The translations under genes and the position numbers were made by a program. 64,000 nucleotides of DNA from contig JAJTWR010000281.1 of assembly GCA_021613335.1 (NCBI GenBank), positions 62,001 through 126,000 on the forward strand. Direction: 5' to 3'. Positions 41,537 through 54,100 of this stretch are shown one piece after another; position 1 is the stretch's first letter, and each line of letters opens with the position of its first letter. The stretch is from Whitmania pigra. Taxonomy: Eukaryota > Annelida > Clitellata > Hirudinida > Haemopidae. Under the pieces are notes generated by a model. That model was not told the origin of the DNA and did not search any database. It was given only the letters and a program-made list of their open reading frames with translations.

Positions 41537-42290
41537 GCATGGAATGACTATGAAAACGCTACTATTGATATTAATGATTTGATGAAGAATTTAGCAGTGC
41601 TTATTCCAATAAATGACATCCCCCGCTATTTTATTATTTCGTGCCTTCGCTATTTCGGTCACGTCTTTTAGATATTTTGGTATGGTTATAAAAAGGCATT
41701 TGCTATTTTGATGCAAACTTTGGCTATTTTCGACCAAACCCCGTTTTTCTAAATCTTTTATTAATGTCCGTTGCATCTCTAGATGATTAGGACGGTGCAC
41801 CCGCAGCGGGGTTTGAACCTCGTTTTTCTCGTACACCGTTCGCTATTACAACCCCTAACCCTAACTTAACCACGCCCCCTGAAGCTCATGAATATTCACA
41901 CACAATTAATGTGAAAATCACGTTCGTTGTTTAGCCATAGCCCAGTTTCATAATCAAAATGACGCCCTTGACGGTATTGGGTTGATAAAGATGTATTTTA
42001 GAAAAATATTGAAATATCGATTACAAATTTAAATTTATTTATACAAAACGGGCTTCATTGCACACATTGGAATAAGTGGAATGTTTGGTTTATTCAAATT
42101 ACTAATTCGATTAGTTGTTACTAATGTCGAACTTTTGTAAGGAAAAAATCAAATTTTATATATACCATCACAAGAAGCGTTTTTTAATAATAAAGTAAAA
42201 TTGAGACTATTTTTTTACGGAATAACATAGTGTTTGCTAGATCGTTTATGGTGAGGTTTGTATTTAGAAGGACCAACACGGAGGTCTAAG

Positions 42291-45200
42291 ATGGCTTCGA
42301 GCAATAAGAAAAAAATCGAGGAAGAAAATAATTTGAAAACTTTACGTGAGATTGTGGCATTGCCACACAACAAACATTGCTTCGATTGCAACCAGAGGGG
42401 TCCGACCTATGTTAATATGACAATTGGATCTTTCGTCTGTACTGCTTGTAGCGGCTTGTTGTAAGTATAGAAAAGTTTTGAACTTTAAAGTATTAATTTG
42501 TCACGAATGTAAATGTTGGATTTATTTCACATGTATATCGATGAAGGAGAGGTTTAAATCCACCACATCGGGTCAAATCAATCTCCATGGCCAGTTTTTC
42601 AAATGATGAGATGGAATTTATAAAATCCAGAGGCAACGAGGTATTAATGTTGACTATTAATTAAGATTTGAAAGCCATGATAGTCTTGCAACTTGGCTAA
42701 TGAATTTCCCTTACTCAGTTTTGCCGCAAGGTGTGGCTTGGTCTGTATGACAGAAAAACACCAATGGAAGTAGATTCAAAGGATGAAGGCAAAATGAAGG
42801 ATGCAATGAGTCAAAGATATGAGAAGAAAAGATGGTACATACATCCACAGGAATCTCTGTTTGAAGAGGCCAGGAGACAGAATGCAGCAGGCAGGCAATC
42901 TGCTAATGTTTCTGCACCTAAACCATTGTCCTCTCTTGTTGCTGGACTTCCACTTTCTGTGAGTCCTTTAAATCCTTTGTCATGATGTGACATTTAATTG
43001 GTTGGACTTAATTTCTGGTTATAACCTGAATCATAGTGAGAGAAGATAATTTTTTTTATTATGGTCAATCTAAGCTTCCTGAAATATGGAATTTCTAGTT
43101 TTGTTGTTTGCATCAACTGATTAAGTTAAATTTTTGCAGTTTTGAAGTTTTTGGGAAATTGCATTCTCATTCAATTTAGATTTCTTATTCAAACAAAAGA
43201 CTTTGCAGGCATCTGATTGGTCCTAATGCTTTTAATAGCATTTATCCATGCAATGTAGTCAATCAATTTTTTGTTCCTTAAGTCCTAAACTATTTGTTGT
43301 GATGGAAATGCCTCCACAATGTTAGCAAGTACAACTGTTCCTTTGTACAATTCATCTAGATAATTCCTATATTTCCCCACATGTAAGATGTATCTACATT
43401 TTGGGAACCAAAATTTGGAAAAAATGGTTACATAAGGTTATTGAACTCAAATTTTGTTCAATATAAAATTCATAGAACTCAACAAGAAAGTAAAAAAATC
43501 AATAACCACTTCCTAAGAGGCACCCAGTTTTAGACATTAAATTTGTCAAAATAAAATGTTTATCTTGCACATGGGGAAATAAGGTAAAATCCATCAAAAG
43601 GCTTAGAAGTTTTTAGGAAATTGCATCCTCATTCAATCCCCAGTGCACTTTATTTTATTTGTGTACTTTATGCAGATTCTATGATTTTGAGTTATCACTT
43701 ATGACTATTGTGTGCTTTCATCATAATGATTGATAGGCTACTGCTCCATCTAACCTCCAGAGAGCACACACCAATCGACCGAATTCAGAACCAATCAGTC
43801 TTTCCAAGCCCATTCAATCTCCTGGTGCCATCAAGGCTGAACCCTCACCAAAGAAGCAGTTCGACATCCTGGCTGATTTTGGTTCCGATCCCTTTGCCAC
43901 ACCAGCAAGAACTGCTACTACCCAACAGCCCGTGGAAGGTTTGGAAAAAGACATTACCTCATGCTTAATTGTATCAGTTTGCTTTAGTGAATAAAATTGG
44001 CGTGCAGGTTAGCCGAATGGGTTACGTGCCTGCATACGGCGGTTATGGCAACAGTCGTAATGTGTCGTGTTCGAAACCCAGCCTGCACTGCCGACAGCGC
44101 CCTTGGGAAGGAGCGCTATATAAATGGTTACAAGAAGCGCCTCTGACGCTATGCATATGGCGCTATATAAATGAAGTTACAAAATATCTATAAATAAAAA
44201 ATTTTACAATTTAAATTTAATCTGCATTTTCAAAAACCATTGTTCCAGGCTTTGCAGATTTTTCAGCTTTCAATGCTTTCCCCCAATCCAGCCAGGGTGA
44301 GCGTTTAATCTTGTTAAATCTTTGCTACAAAGTATTTTCTATGGTAACGATTTTATAAAATATGAGAAAAACACCAAATTTATTTTTTTCAGGTTTATTT
44401 TCTCAACCGAATTGGACGCAGCCGATGCCTGCTTACAGTTCAAATGCCTCTGGTGGAATCTTGCAACCAAACACTAGCTCAAATACAGGTGTTTCCAGTC
44501 AGACTAATGTTGGCTCGTTACAGACTCCTTCCGACAAATACTCGGCATTGGCTGGTTTGGATGGGGAGACTTCAGTGTTTGGGTCAACTTCAGTGTTTGG
44601 GTCATCTTCAGTGTTTGGGTCATCTTCAGTAGATTGGGATGGAACCAAAAAGTCAACAGGCTGGACTCCCAGTTCCAGTTCATCAATTTTCGGTCATGCT
44701 CCATCATCGTCTTCATCATCATTGTCTTTTTCTCAGCCTCCTCCTTACAGTAGCTTAAATTTTACCTCAAGTGTGTGTTTCTTACTTACCTAGCATGTTT
44801 TATATATTTGGTATTATTTGCAAGTTTTTACTTTCAAATTCAGCACCCAACCCGTTCGGAATAGCAGCACATGCAGCGAATTCAATGCATATGGGAACAC
44901 ATGCTCCACTTCCAAATCCGTTCATGTCCACCCAGCAGGCCCAGATGCCCACATTCTATCCACATGCAGCTGCCTTTCCTGCTGTTCAAACTCATACCAC
45001 TTTTGCAAGTCCCGGGGCATCTCATCCCCCAAGTCATTTTGGAATCTATCCCCCTGGAAGCATAGCAGCTGTACCTTTCACACCAGGTATAGTGAGACCT
45101 GCAACAGCCACATCCAATGGTCCCTCACAAGCCTGGGGAACCCCTTCTGTCCACTCCCAGGTGCCCATTTCGTGGGGTGCACCCCTTCACATGCAGTCGA

Positions 45201-45371
45201 GCCACAACCCTTTCCTTGGAGCCAAAAGTGGAACAGTAAGTGGCAGTTTGCTCCATATGAATAGCAATTCATTTGTTCATGCTAGTCTTCAAATATTCAC
45301 TAATTTGCTTTTTATTTTTCATTCAGGTGGATCCATTAGGCCCAAAAAATCCCCACAATCCTTTTCTTTAG
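42291..45371 (+). CDS. AGFG1: AGFG (ArfGAP with FG repeats)
   Basis: Complete 8-exon gene, 1569 coding bases, 522 residues. Exons: 42291-42460, 42547-42640, 42719-42958, 43737-43938, 44249-44296, 44393-44770, 44844-45235, 45327-45371, all in phase. The N-terminal ArfGAP zinc finger is Cys30-x2-Cys33-x16-Cys50-x2-Cys53 (CFDCNQRGPTYVN, FVCTAC), followed by LRGLNPPHRVKSISMASF and YEKKRWY, as in vertebrate AGFG1/2. Next come KKQFDILADFGSDPF, FADFSAFNAFP and a Ser/Gly-rich FG region with VFGS repeats. The C-terminal region has several NPF motifs (PNPFG, PNPFM, HNPFLG) that bind EH domains, and the protein ends NPFL exactly as vertebrate AGFG1 does. Members act in clathrin-linked sorting and were first found as nuclear-export cofactors. 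The human proteins are about 480-560 residues. Confidence 0.95.
44001..44182 (+). mobile_element. SINE, best-preserved copy
   Basis: tRNA-derived head with A box TTAGCCGAATGG and B box GTGTTCGAAACCC; body with CCAGCCTGCACTGCC and CCCTTGGGAAGGAGCGCTAT; then AAATGGTTACAAGAAGCGCC; 3' end GGCGCTATATAAATGAAG. The GCGCTATATAAAT end is a motif seen in many invertebrate SINEs. It lies in sense in the AGFG intron between exons 4 and 5. No clear target duplication is seen. Confidence 0.92.
44569..44633 (+). repeat. In-frame 18-bp tandem repeat in AGFG
   Basis: Units of TCAGTGTTTGGGTCATCT, three and a half copies, give SVFGST, SVFGSS, SVFGSS, SV in the FG region. Confidence 0.9.
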
Positions 45372-46457
45372 AGGGACTTGATCTCCCATCTCTATCACTG
45401 AAGCTTGCTTGTAAAGTTCAGGCACTGATTCGAACAATGCTAACAATTATGTGATTAACATTTTTCCAATTATTACAACACTCATCATCATCCCACTAGG
45501 TGCTACTTGCGAGATCGTTTCACTTCAAAATCACTTAAAGCCTGCATTGCATCCGTGAGATCTTTTCCTTATGAAACAAAATTCAAAGCTTTCAATCTTG
45601 CACTAATGCTTGATGCAACAAGGCTCATCTTGCCATTCAGCCTGACTGAAATTCACATCGAGTGCCACTGGCTGGCAGGACCCACCTTATCCTGTGCAGT
45701 GTCCAGAGTCGTAACTATCGATCTGTAGAACGAACAGAGATCACCAATGTTTCATTTGCTTCAGACAATGATGCACTCATTTTTTCCAACAATGCATAAA
45801 TTTATTTTAATCGATAAATTTTATAGTATTTACAATTCAGGGCTTGAAATTTCTCTCGATCCTTTTGTGAAAAATTGTAGAACTTGTGCAATAGTCGATT
45901 GAGCAGGAACAAGTTGACACACCCCGACTGTGCGTCTGATCTCAATCCTTACTTGGCAAGCACATTCACTAGAATTTCAACTGAATCAGACTTACATCTC
46001 ACATGGTGTTTGGCAGTGCAAGTTGAGTTGCAATCTGTGGACTACAGTCATAGCATGCGGGAACACAAACCTCGGTTGCATGCCAGGGCGTGAATTATAG
46101 GAAATGGGAGGTGATGCAACTATTGTAACTAATCAAGTGAGCGAAGCGTTACCGCTATTACTTTTCGGTCAAAAGCTAATTTTTACAAATTTGCCAATGT
46201 CTGGAAAGTTCATTATTATTATTATTATTAGCATCGTTTTAAATGGCATTGTGGATGAACAGTGACTAAAACAATTGAATGATAATTTTAATGTATTTGC
46301 GCACTTTTAAAATATGCTCAAGCTGGACTTTGTGCTATGCTTAATAGGATGTACGAAGCATTTTAGTGACGATTTTCTGAAGGTCATAGCATCTTTCGAA
46401 ACGAAACAGTTAAAATTAAAAAATTGCCTTTCCTAATGAGGGAGTTAATTAGAATAA
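45372..46457. other. 3' flank between AGFG and PTTG1IP-like genes
   Basis: Holds the AGFG 3' UTR and a short ATT run near 46208-46230. No coding region is supported. Confidence 0.5.
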
Positions 46458-47714
46458 TTATGAGGAAGGTCTCCTTTTTCTTCTTCTTCTGAAACATTTA
46501 AGAAATTTAATTGTGAGCTGAGTGTTACAATTTTAGTAAAAACTCAGATTGATTTTTATTAGTGTTTTCTGTTTAAATTAAAAAATATATATTTTGATAA
46601 TTTGAATCAATTTATTTGAATTTTCAAAAATTACATAACATCGATTACGAACAGGAAACATCCTAAATGATGTCCAATTACTATGAAGTGACTGCTGAAT
46701 TATGCAGATTATGGTGATTCAATAAGAAGTTGTTTATAAAGACGCTTAGAAGAGTAAATGTTTGATTGGCCATATATGTGAATTGGTATGAAACCAAACT
46801 AAGCCAAACGATATTAACCTTTTCTTGGCACGTTTCATTCTTCTCTTTATGTGCCAGACGTAAACAAGGACGATGCAGATAAGTGAAGTGAAAACAGCTA
46901 GAATGATCAAGGCAGTTTCCATAATGTCCATGTACACTAGAACAGGGCAATTTAATTAACTTAATTTTAAGTGACCTCTAGTTAATTATATACAATATGA
47001 AATAGCTCTAGTTAATTACACTCAATATGAAATATTATATGCAGTAGGATGCCACAACGACACAACGAAGTTTGTTTTTAACTAAGTGTAATCAACTGCA
47101 AATTGCTACTTAAATGGCTCAAGGTTTCTACCATAATTTATACATAATGAATTGACAATTATAAAGTATAGGTTAAAAACACATACTCCAACAGACTACC
47201 CATTTTGAGTAAATTAAGGGACAGTTATTTAAGTGGAAAGGTAAACAAAATCCAGATGTTCCATTATCACACCATAAACACTAAAACACAAAAATTCAAT
47301 TAAATTAAGACAATGTTATTGTTCAAATGTAAACAAGGCAATTGCAAAATGATATTTAGTAAAGGGTTATTGTTATGGAGAATGACTACATAAACAATTG
47401 AAACGTTCAACTTAAAACAGGTTTGAGTCGTTGACATTTTTAATCCCCAAAAATCTTTTATGAAAAAGAAGTTCATTTACTTCAACAGTGTCAACGCATT
47501 CTCCACATGTCTCAGCTATAAAGCAAGTTTCTACAAAAAATTGATCTAATTAACTCATAAACCCTACCCGATGCTAAAAAGGTAAAATAAATATTCTAAC
47601 ATATGTATCACCTTGACTAAATGTAGTAAATTTATCAGAGATACCAGCACACAGCGCATTAATAAATGTCAGAAAAACGCAATTTTTCAATATAGAATCA
47701 TGTATTGTTAGCAT
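46458..47714 (-). CDS. PTTG1IP: PTTG1IP-like small type I membrane protein with PSI domain
   Basis: Five exons in transcript order: 47714-47612, 47530-47481, 47280-47187, 46936-46819, 46488-46458. They total 396 bases (131 residues) and are all in phase. Exon 1 is a signal peptide (NCVFLTFINALCAG). Exons 2-3 form a PSI-type Cys-rich module: TCFIAETCGECVDTVECLWC, then SGFCLP and WVVCW, which lines up with CEECLKNVSCLWC and WGVCW of vertebrate PTTG1IP. Exon 4 is the membrane span (ALIILAVFTSLICIVLVYVW) with a basic stop-transfer HIKRRMKRAKK. The last exon, 31 bp, adds a basic tail RRRRKRRPSS; it fits in phase but is too short to be sure of. Vertebrate PTTG1IP binds the securin PTTG1 and cycles through membranes. 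Its longer tail with an endocytic tyrosine motif is absent here, or lies in an exon I missed. Confidence 0.75.
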
Positions 47715-48634
47715 AGTGGCAGGATCAACGAAACTTAAGTGAGAAGATACCCAAACTTTTAAAATCTAATTCTCCAAATTAAACAAATTTCCAACTCGAC
47801 GACAGAAATGTACTAAGAACGCAACCGTCTGCTTCGTATGTTTTGTTTGCCTTATATTTAATTACATCGATAGGGTAAAACTTTTTCGATCTTTACGACT
47901 ACTAAGTAACATTGTATTCACATTTTAACTTTTAGCAATTAATTAATAAAATATGCATTTCACAAAAATAAAAACCGCTCCTACTAGCATAAAATAACAT
48001 CAACACTGTCATAAAACTTAGTGTGAATGTTAATAAATTGGCAGTTTTAATTAAATAAAGTGAGATTTTTTTCTTATTATGAACACGTCGCACTCAGCTA
48101 TTTAGATTTTTTAAGACTTTTTCTAGATTTCTTTTTTTTTATCCTTTCAGGGATGATTTCTGTAATGTAATGCCGATGATATTTTTTAAATATCTATATA
48201 TCCTTAATCAATATTAAAATGAATTTATCCATTAATTTTTTTTATTTAACAATTAACCCCCAAAACCCCATTTCTAACTGCGCTACTAATAAAAATTGAG
48301 AGGAGATTTTGTTTTGGCAATCAAAGAAGGTTTAATATCAGATTTTTAAAGTTTTGCATAACACTTGCATCACAAACATTTCAATATGTTTATTTTAGGC
48401 TTTCTTCGAGGGACATAATTTTTTTAGGGGGCATAAGGGAGAAAAGGCCTCCTGACTTTAGACGCAAAAAAAGTCATCTCTTCATGTGCCCCACGAATTT
48501 TGACTAGAAACAAAAAAGGTCACCTTCTCAAGTTGTTTGTCCCCTTTAGAAAAAGTTGAAAAGACGTCCCTGCTTTCTTCTCTGCAGTAGCAGATCTAGA
48601 ACACTTTGTCTGTGGGAGGCCACACATTGAGACC
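47715..48634. other. Intergenic AT-rich DNA
   Basis: 5' flank of the PTTG1IP-like gene. No feature recognised. Confidence 0.5.
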
Positions 48635-50407
48635 CGGTGGCGTAGATAGGGGGTGGCGGGGGGGTACATCTTTACCCGGGCGCAAGGTGCGGGGGCGCCA
48701 AAATGAGGCTTTTATGTTCTTACTATATACAACATTATATTATAATAACTGAACACGGGTAATAAATCGGTCACAAGATGACTGCAGTGGCTACATCAGA
48801 CTTATCTGCCGCCCACTGTGGACGAGTTTAAAAAAGCTATGCCCATCACAGTAAAGCGGGAGTCCGAAACACGCTGGAGCGCACGATCAGAAGCAGTTAA
48901 AGCTATCCATGAAGGACTGGATGGACTGGATGAACTATAGGGCTGCTAGACAAATTGTCGGAGGACTAAACTATGACGCATAAACCAGAAGTGATGCAGA
49001 TCAGTTACTGGCGTATTACATTTTAATTTCATTGTTTTCTGGAAGGCCATTTTTGGAAAAATTGATTGTTTACAGACGCGCTTACAAGATCCTACTACCT
49101 ACAAGATGAAATTCAAGTAAGCAGCAACTGATATTGAATCTTTGGAGCAAGAACCTGTCAAGCTTCATGATGATTTCAGCCAAGTTGGTGTAGAAAATGC
49201 CAAAACAAAATGCATAGCCTGGGGATTGAGGTGGACAGAAGAATTAGGCGACGTCGGAAGATGCCTGGAGAGCTGGCGAGAGATACAGGACTTTCAGCAG
49301 AAGAAATTGTGCGGGTTATGAAGAGCGTATTTGGTCGACTTCAACAGGAGATTTCAACATTTTTTACGACTAAAAGACCTGAGCACAAAATTTGGATTGT
49401 TGCTGGACTTTAAAATTATTCTATCTGATGCAATTTATCGACATTGCACGGACTTTGGAAATTACTAAGACACGGACATCAATGAGCACAGGAATTTTAT
49501 GCAATTGATTGCAAAATACTGCTCAGTAACCGGAATGAAGTTCTATCAGAAACTCTATTGGATCTTCTTGGTTTTATTGTGTTTTATGAAAATGACTTGT
49601 TTCCAAAACTTCTATTTTCACTGCAAATTTTATTAATAGTAGAGTAGTTTTAAGAAATTACCAAGGTGATTTTCCTTGATGGTTCGTACATCGATCGATA
49701 CGTTACACCAAATGACAAATTGAAATCTGATCCTTCAATGGACACTGCAGAAAAACTGGAGAAAAGGGGGGCCATTTTTTAATTTTTACATACTCCCTCA
49801 AAATGCCGCCCCTCCCTTGGTACGCCACTGCTACGAACAGGCTGATATCTCAAGGCTTCTTGCATATATGCAGTCTCAGTCATGTTGTATACTCTCGTCC
49901 ATCTAAAATTGTCAAGATTTACTATGAACATCAGCCAGTCTAGTTCACAACTGTGTCCTTATTTTCCTGTACATGTGTCTTATTGCTTGCGTTGTATTGA
50001 TGTTGATGAGGTATAAAATTTTGAATCTATTTTATACGTTCTCATTCGCTCGGCCCTCTGAGGTTTTCCGAATTTTGTTTCTAGCCATCTGCCAAAAAGG
50101 ATTGCACCACTGGTCTAAATGATCTTGCTCTTCTTAGAGTTGCAAAAGAGACATTGGAAAAAAAAGATTTTGCTTATGTAAAAGACCAGTTTGCGACAGC
50201 GAAATCAAGAAAAATAAGTCTTTGGCAGAGTGTGTAAATTAGAACAGTGACTGAATGAGTTATGGCATATAATTTTTACAATGTTTTATTAAAATTTACT
50301 TTTTTCCTAATTCGATGTAATTGAACAATATGACTAAACGTGGTGGATGGGGGCGGAGCCAATTTTATAGTTTGTCCCGGGCGCAAAACACCCTAGCTAC
50401 GTCACTG
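48635..50407 (+). mobile_element. Decayed hAT transposon C, probably nested
   Basis: The left end, GGTGGCGTAGATAGGGGG, and right end, CCCTAGCTACGTCACTG, are inverted copies of the element B ends, and the inner borders match B as well. The interior holds transposase pieces in several frames: PPTVDEFKKAMPITVKRESE and TRWSARSEAVKAIHEGLDG (about 48800-48940), DRRIRRRRKMPGELARDTG (about 49230-49290), and the C-terminal NDLALLRVAKETLEKKDFAY near 50119-50180. A second hAT-like right end (TTGGTACGCCACTG, ending 49829) lies inside, suggesting one element inserted into another. No 8-bp duplication is evident at the outer ends. It is inactive. Confidence 0.8.
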
Positions 50408-51175
50408 GGTAGGGGGCGTAGATATTGCGTCGCATCACTTTAAACTCATTCTAAGCCCCAAATTCCTCACAGACGTTTAACGAATAGATTTAATAGTTTT
50501 CCAATTAAGATCCTAGCTTTCCTTGCTATGCAGGAATTGAAATTATTTTCTACATTTCCTAACTGACGATAAGTTAAGCAATGAGCAGCATATTTATTGG
50601 AAATAAATCAAATCTTTCAGAAACTTCGAGGCACAAAACATGAACTTTTGTTGTCTGTATTATCGGCACAAATCAAAATGAAAAAGAATTGCATTGAGAT
50701 TTATGATAATTTGTAGAATTAACACAACAAATAATTGCTCTGCAATCAAAATGTAATTAGCACCTGGAATGTAAACAAGATCTGTTTATAAAGTTTGCAA
50801 AATCACCAATAGTGTTTCAAGATCAACAAATGAGATTTTATGCAGCAAAAAACACTGTAAAGTCTTCATGATGAACAATTAATATGTACAAGCTCCAAAT
50901 AGAAACAAAGAATATTGACTCTCAGACAAATCATGTTGTGGAAAAGCTTTTAGAAAATATATCAAGTATATTTTTGATAATTCACTCAAACTTATAAAGA
51001 GACGATAGCACAAAGGAATCAGATTTTCTAATGGCAACTTTTATTGCCTGCTAACAATTGGTCAGTGCAAACAGTAGCTTGTCATTTAAAAGGTACAACT
51101 TCAACACAACGTAAAAATAGGGCTGCTTGATTCTAATGAACATCATCCTAAGTAAAACTCCTACAGGATGGCAGT
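50408..51175. other. 3' flank and 3' UTR of the filamin gene
   Basis: AT-rich. The minus-strand AATAAA at 51040-51045 lies about 130 bases past the filamin stop and is the likely poly(A) signal. Confidence 0.55.
51040..51045 (-). terminator. Poly(A) signal of the filamin gene
   Basis: AATAAA on the minus strand, about 130 bases after the stop codon. Confidence 0.55.
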
Positions 51176-54100
51176 CTATGACACCAAAACATGGAAAGGA
51201 CTGCCCTGAACATGATTCTCTCCCCACCTAATGATCAGGGTGTGGGAGCCAGTCTCCTGAGCTTGATATGTAACGAGGTACTTCATAGGAGCTAATTCTG
51301 CAATGCTCACCTCACTGCAAGGACCTGAGGGTCCCAGTACATCAACTGTTAGCATTTCATGAGAATCTGAAAATAATTTCAAGAACATGCAGTTCATAAT
51401 TGTAATTGCAATTGTAACTTCATTTGTATAGCGCCATATGCATAGCGGTAGAGGCGCTTCTTGTAACCATTTATATAGCACTCCTTCCCAAGGGCGCTAG
51501 CGACAGTGCAGGCTGGGTTTTGAACAAGACACATTACAAATGTTGCCATTACTGCCATATGCAGGCACCTAACCCATTTGGCCAACCTGCATCATAATGA
51601 CTGATCCTGAAAACGAAGCTTAATGAGTTTTAAAGAATCTGTCTTCACTTAAATAACAGAAAGATAATAAATTATTCCAATCTTTATAAAATGAATCGAC
51701 AGAGAACAAAGTCCAGGGAAACAATTTAAGATGAGGGAACCAACTTGTGGCAGAGGCATCAACAGAGAAGACGGTTGATTGATGGACAGTGGCGGACCTT
51801 AACCCTTTGCCGGTGCAAATAACTGGTGGTGGGTCATTTAAAGATTGAGATCTTTGTCGAATGGAATGCGATTGCTCGAGACCTTCCCCAGGAGAGATGA
51901 TGACCTTGAAGTTTGACACCTCATTCCATGGTAGTGGTTTTCCAGGTCCTAAGTTTAAAAAACCAACAATGAAATACTTACTGCCACACATATAGATTGG
52001 AAGAATTCACAGAATGAACAGTTATTCAATTTCACATCACATGGAAATATTAAACCCACCTGAAACTTCTACGATGAATGGAGACAATGGAATTGGTTTT
52101 CCAGCAAAGCACACATTGATCTTGTAGAGGCCAGGTGAGGAAGGTTTGTAGAGAAATTTCAGAGGTTTTTCAAAGACATTGCGACAGATGAGATTGACTT
52201 GTGAAGGTCCGTCGACACTCACGTCCAATGAACCGAATCCTGAGCCTTCAGTTGCAATCTGGAACTCCGAATATTCTCCTACAATTTGAATTGAATTGAT
52301 TTGCATAATAAATGACTTAAATTTGATCAAAATGTTTGAAAACAGTTTAATACCTGTCCTTCCATAGCTGAGACCAGACCCAGTACAAATGACTTTGTTA
52401 ACATCAGGTAGTACTTCCCCAATGAGTACCTTGTAAGGTGAGTCTCCAAGTGGCTTGCCATTGGAGAATACCTCCACTGAATGGAGACCTTTCTCCCTTG
52501 GAATGAACCTTATAATGTATCCATCTAAAAGAACCAATATGATTGCAATAAGAATAAGTGTGGATTGTCCTCAAAGAAATAATATTGAAAGTAATGTAGT
52601 GTAAATTGCAATTCCAACTTTAAAGATGTCCATCATATAGCTTTGTTTGTGTTCTAATAATTTAATACCCAAAGAAAGAACCATAAAAAAGCCCCATTTG
52701 AATTGCCCTTCTGAAACTCAAACCTGAATTTCGTTCCTGAATGATGGGAAGAATTGCAGATCCTGAAGGTGACCTGACAACAGCCTCCAACCTTCCATTT
52801 GCTTTTCCATCTCCTACCACCTCCAGGAATGCAGGTTCATTGGGCTATGCAAAGAAAAAATTGCAGTTTTAGTTTATATCAGTAAAAGCTGAAAAAAATA
52901 ATTTGTAATAAAATAATATATAATTGAATTTTATTTTGAATTAAAAATTTTATAATCTAACGTTGAATGTTTTCTTGTTTGCTGGTTCAATATCATCATC
53001 TTTGAAGCCTTTGACGAGAATGGCAAATGGTGACCCTCTGATGTGCTTTCCATTGAACTTTATTGTCAGAAGGTAATCACCTTCATGGAGTAATAAAGTT
53101 AGTGATAAACTTCCAGTAATAAAACTAATAACTAATTAAGAAGTGAAATAATGGTAACCTTCATTGTAAATATACGAACATTTAAATAATCGTGGCAAAC
53201 ATTTGAAATCAAAGTCCGAAAATGTGAGAGATGCAAACAATGATGAATAATTTAAACACAAATACCTGGCTTACTGCAAGTGTACATGACATCACATGTT
53301 CCATCATGTTTGTCCTTGAAGTTTATGTCTGGCTTCAGTGCTCCCTCCATTGTTATCGACAGGTTTCCCTCACCAGTCAGTCTCGAATCAATGGTTATCA
53401 GACCTAACATCGATTACAGCTGCTCGATAACATTACTCAATGGCATTTAAATGTTCCAATTTGTTTACCTGGAACTCCAACAAATCCACCTGTCAATCCA
53501 CTTCCTGAAACTTTAATGTCGTTCTGACCCCCAGAAATGGAAAAGAGAGGACCAACAACAAATGTGAAAGGTGATCCTAAAATTAGATATTCATAGATAA
53601 ATTCATTAATATTCACTTTCCTCATAGTTAACTGTATTTAATGTTTCCTAAATATTCAAAAGTAGTCTCCACTAATATTAAGCAATTTGGAAGCCATTGA
53701 ACTGGACTGTTGATGAGATTCAATCAAATTGCTCAACTGATTCTTTAATGCACAAACCAAGTGAATTAAAATTTTAAACTCATTAAATGTAAAATATTTA
53801 CCTGGCAAAGGTTTCTTTCCATCGTTAACATGCACAAGATGCAAACCAACTTCTTTTGGTATGAAACCAATGGAGTAGTGTGTGTTAGAATTTGGAGAGG
53901 GCACAAAATAACAGGAGTCCAAAAATCCAGAAGGACCACTGACAAAGACTCTCAATCCATCCTTGATTGAAGCTGGAATGAAATAATAAAAATAAAATTT
54001 ATAATTTAATGCAGGTAACATGCAGTTTCAAAAAATAAACGATAAACGATTAAACAACAAATTAACATAAATACATTTTGTATTTTTGACATTCAATGGC

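Larger units (their letters stand above)
39398..42290. other. Divergent intergenic region packed with transposon relics
   Basis: The gap between the start codons of the protease gene (minus) and AGFG (plus). It contains the hAT relics and tRNA-like sequence listed separately, plus degenerate CCCTAA-like strings (39525-39560, 39938-39976, 41850-41875). A bare hAT-end-like CAGTGGCGTAAC lies at 39735. Promoters for both genes should lie near its two ends, but I see no clear core element. Confidence 0.6.

Noticed and set aside
41775..41850. Minus-strand GGTTCAAACCCC resembling a tRNA B box
   Set aside because: No matching A box at the right spacing and no cloverleaf visible by eye.
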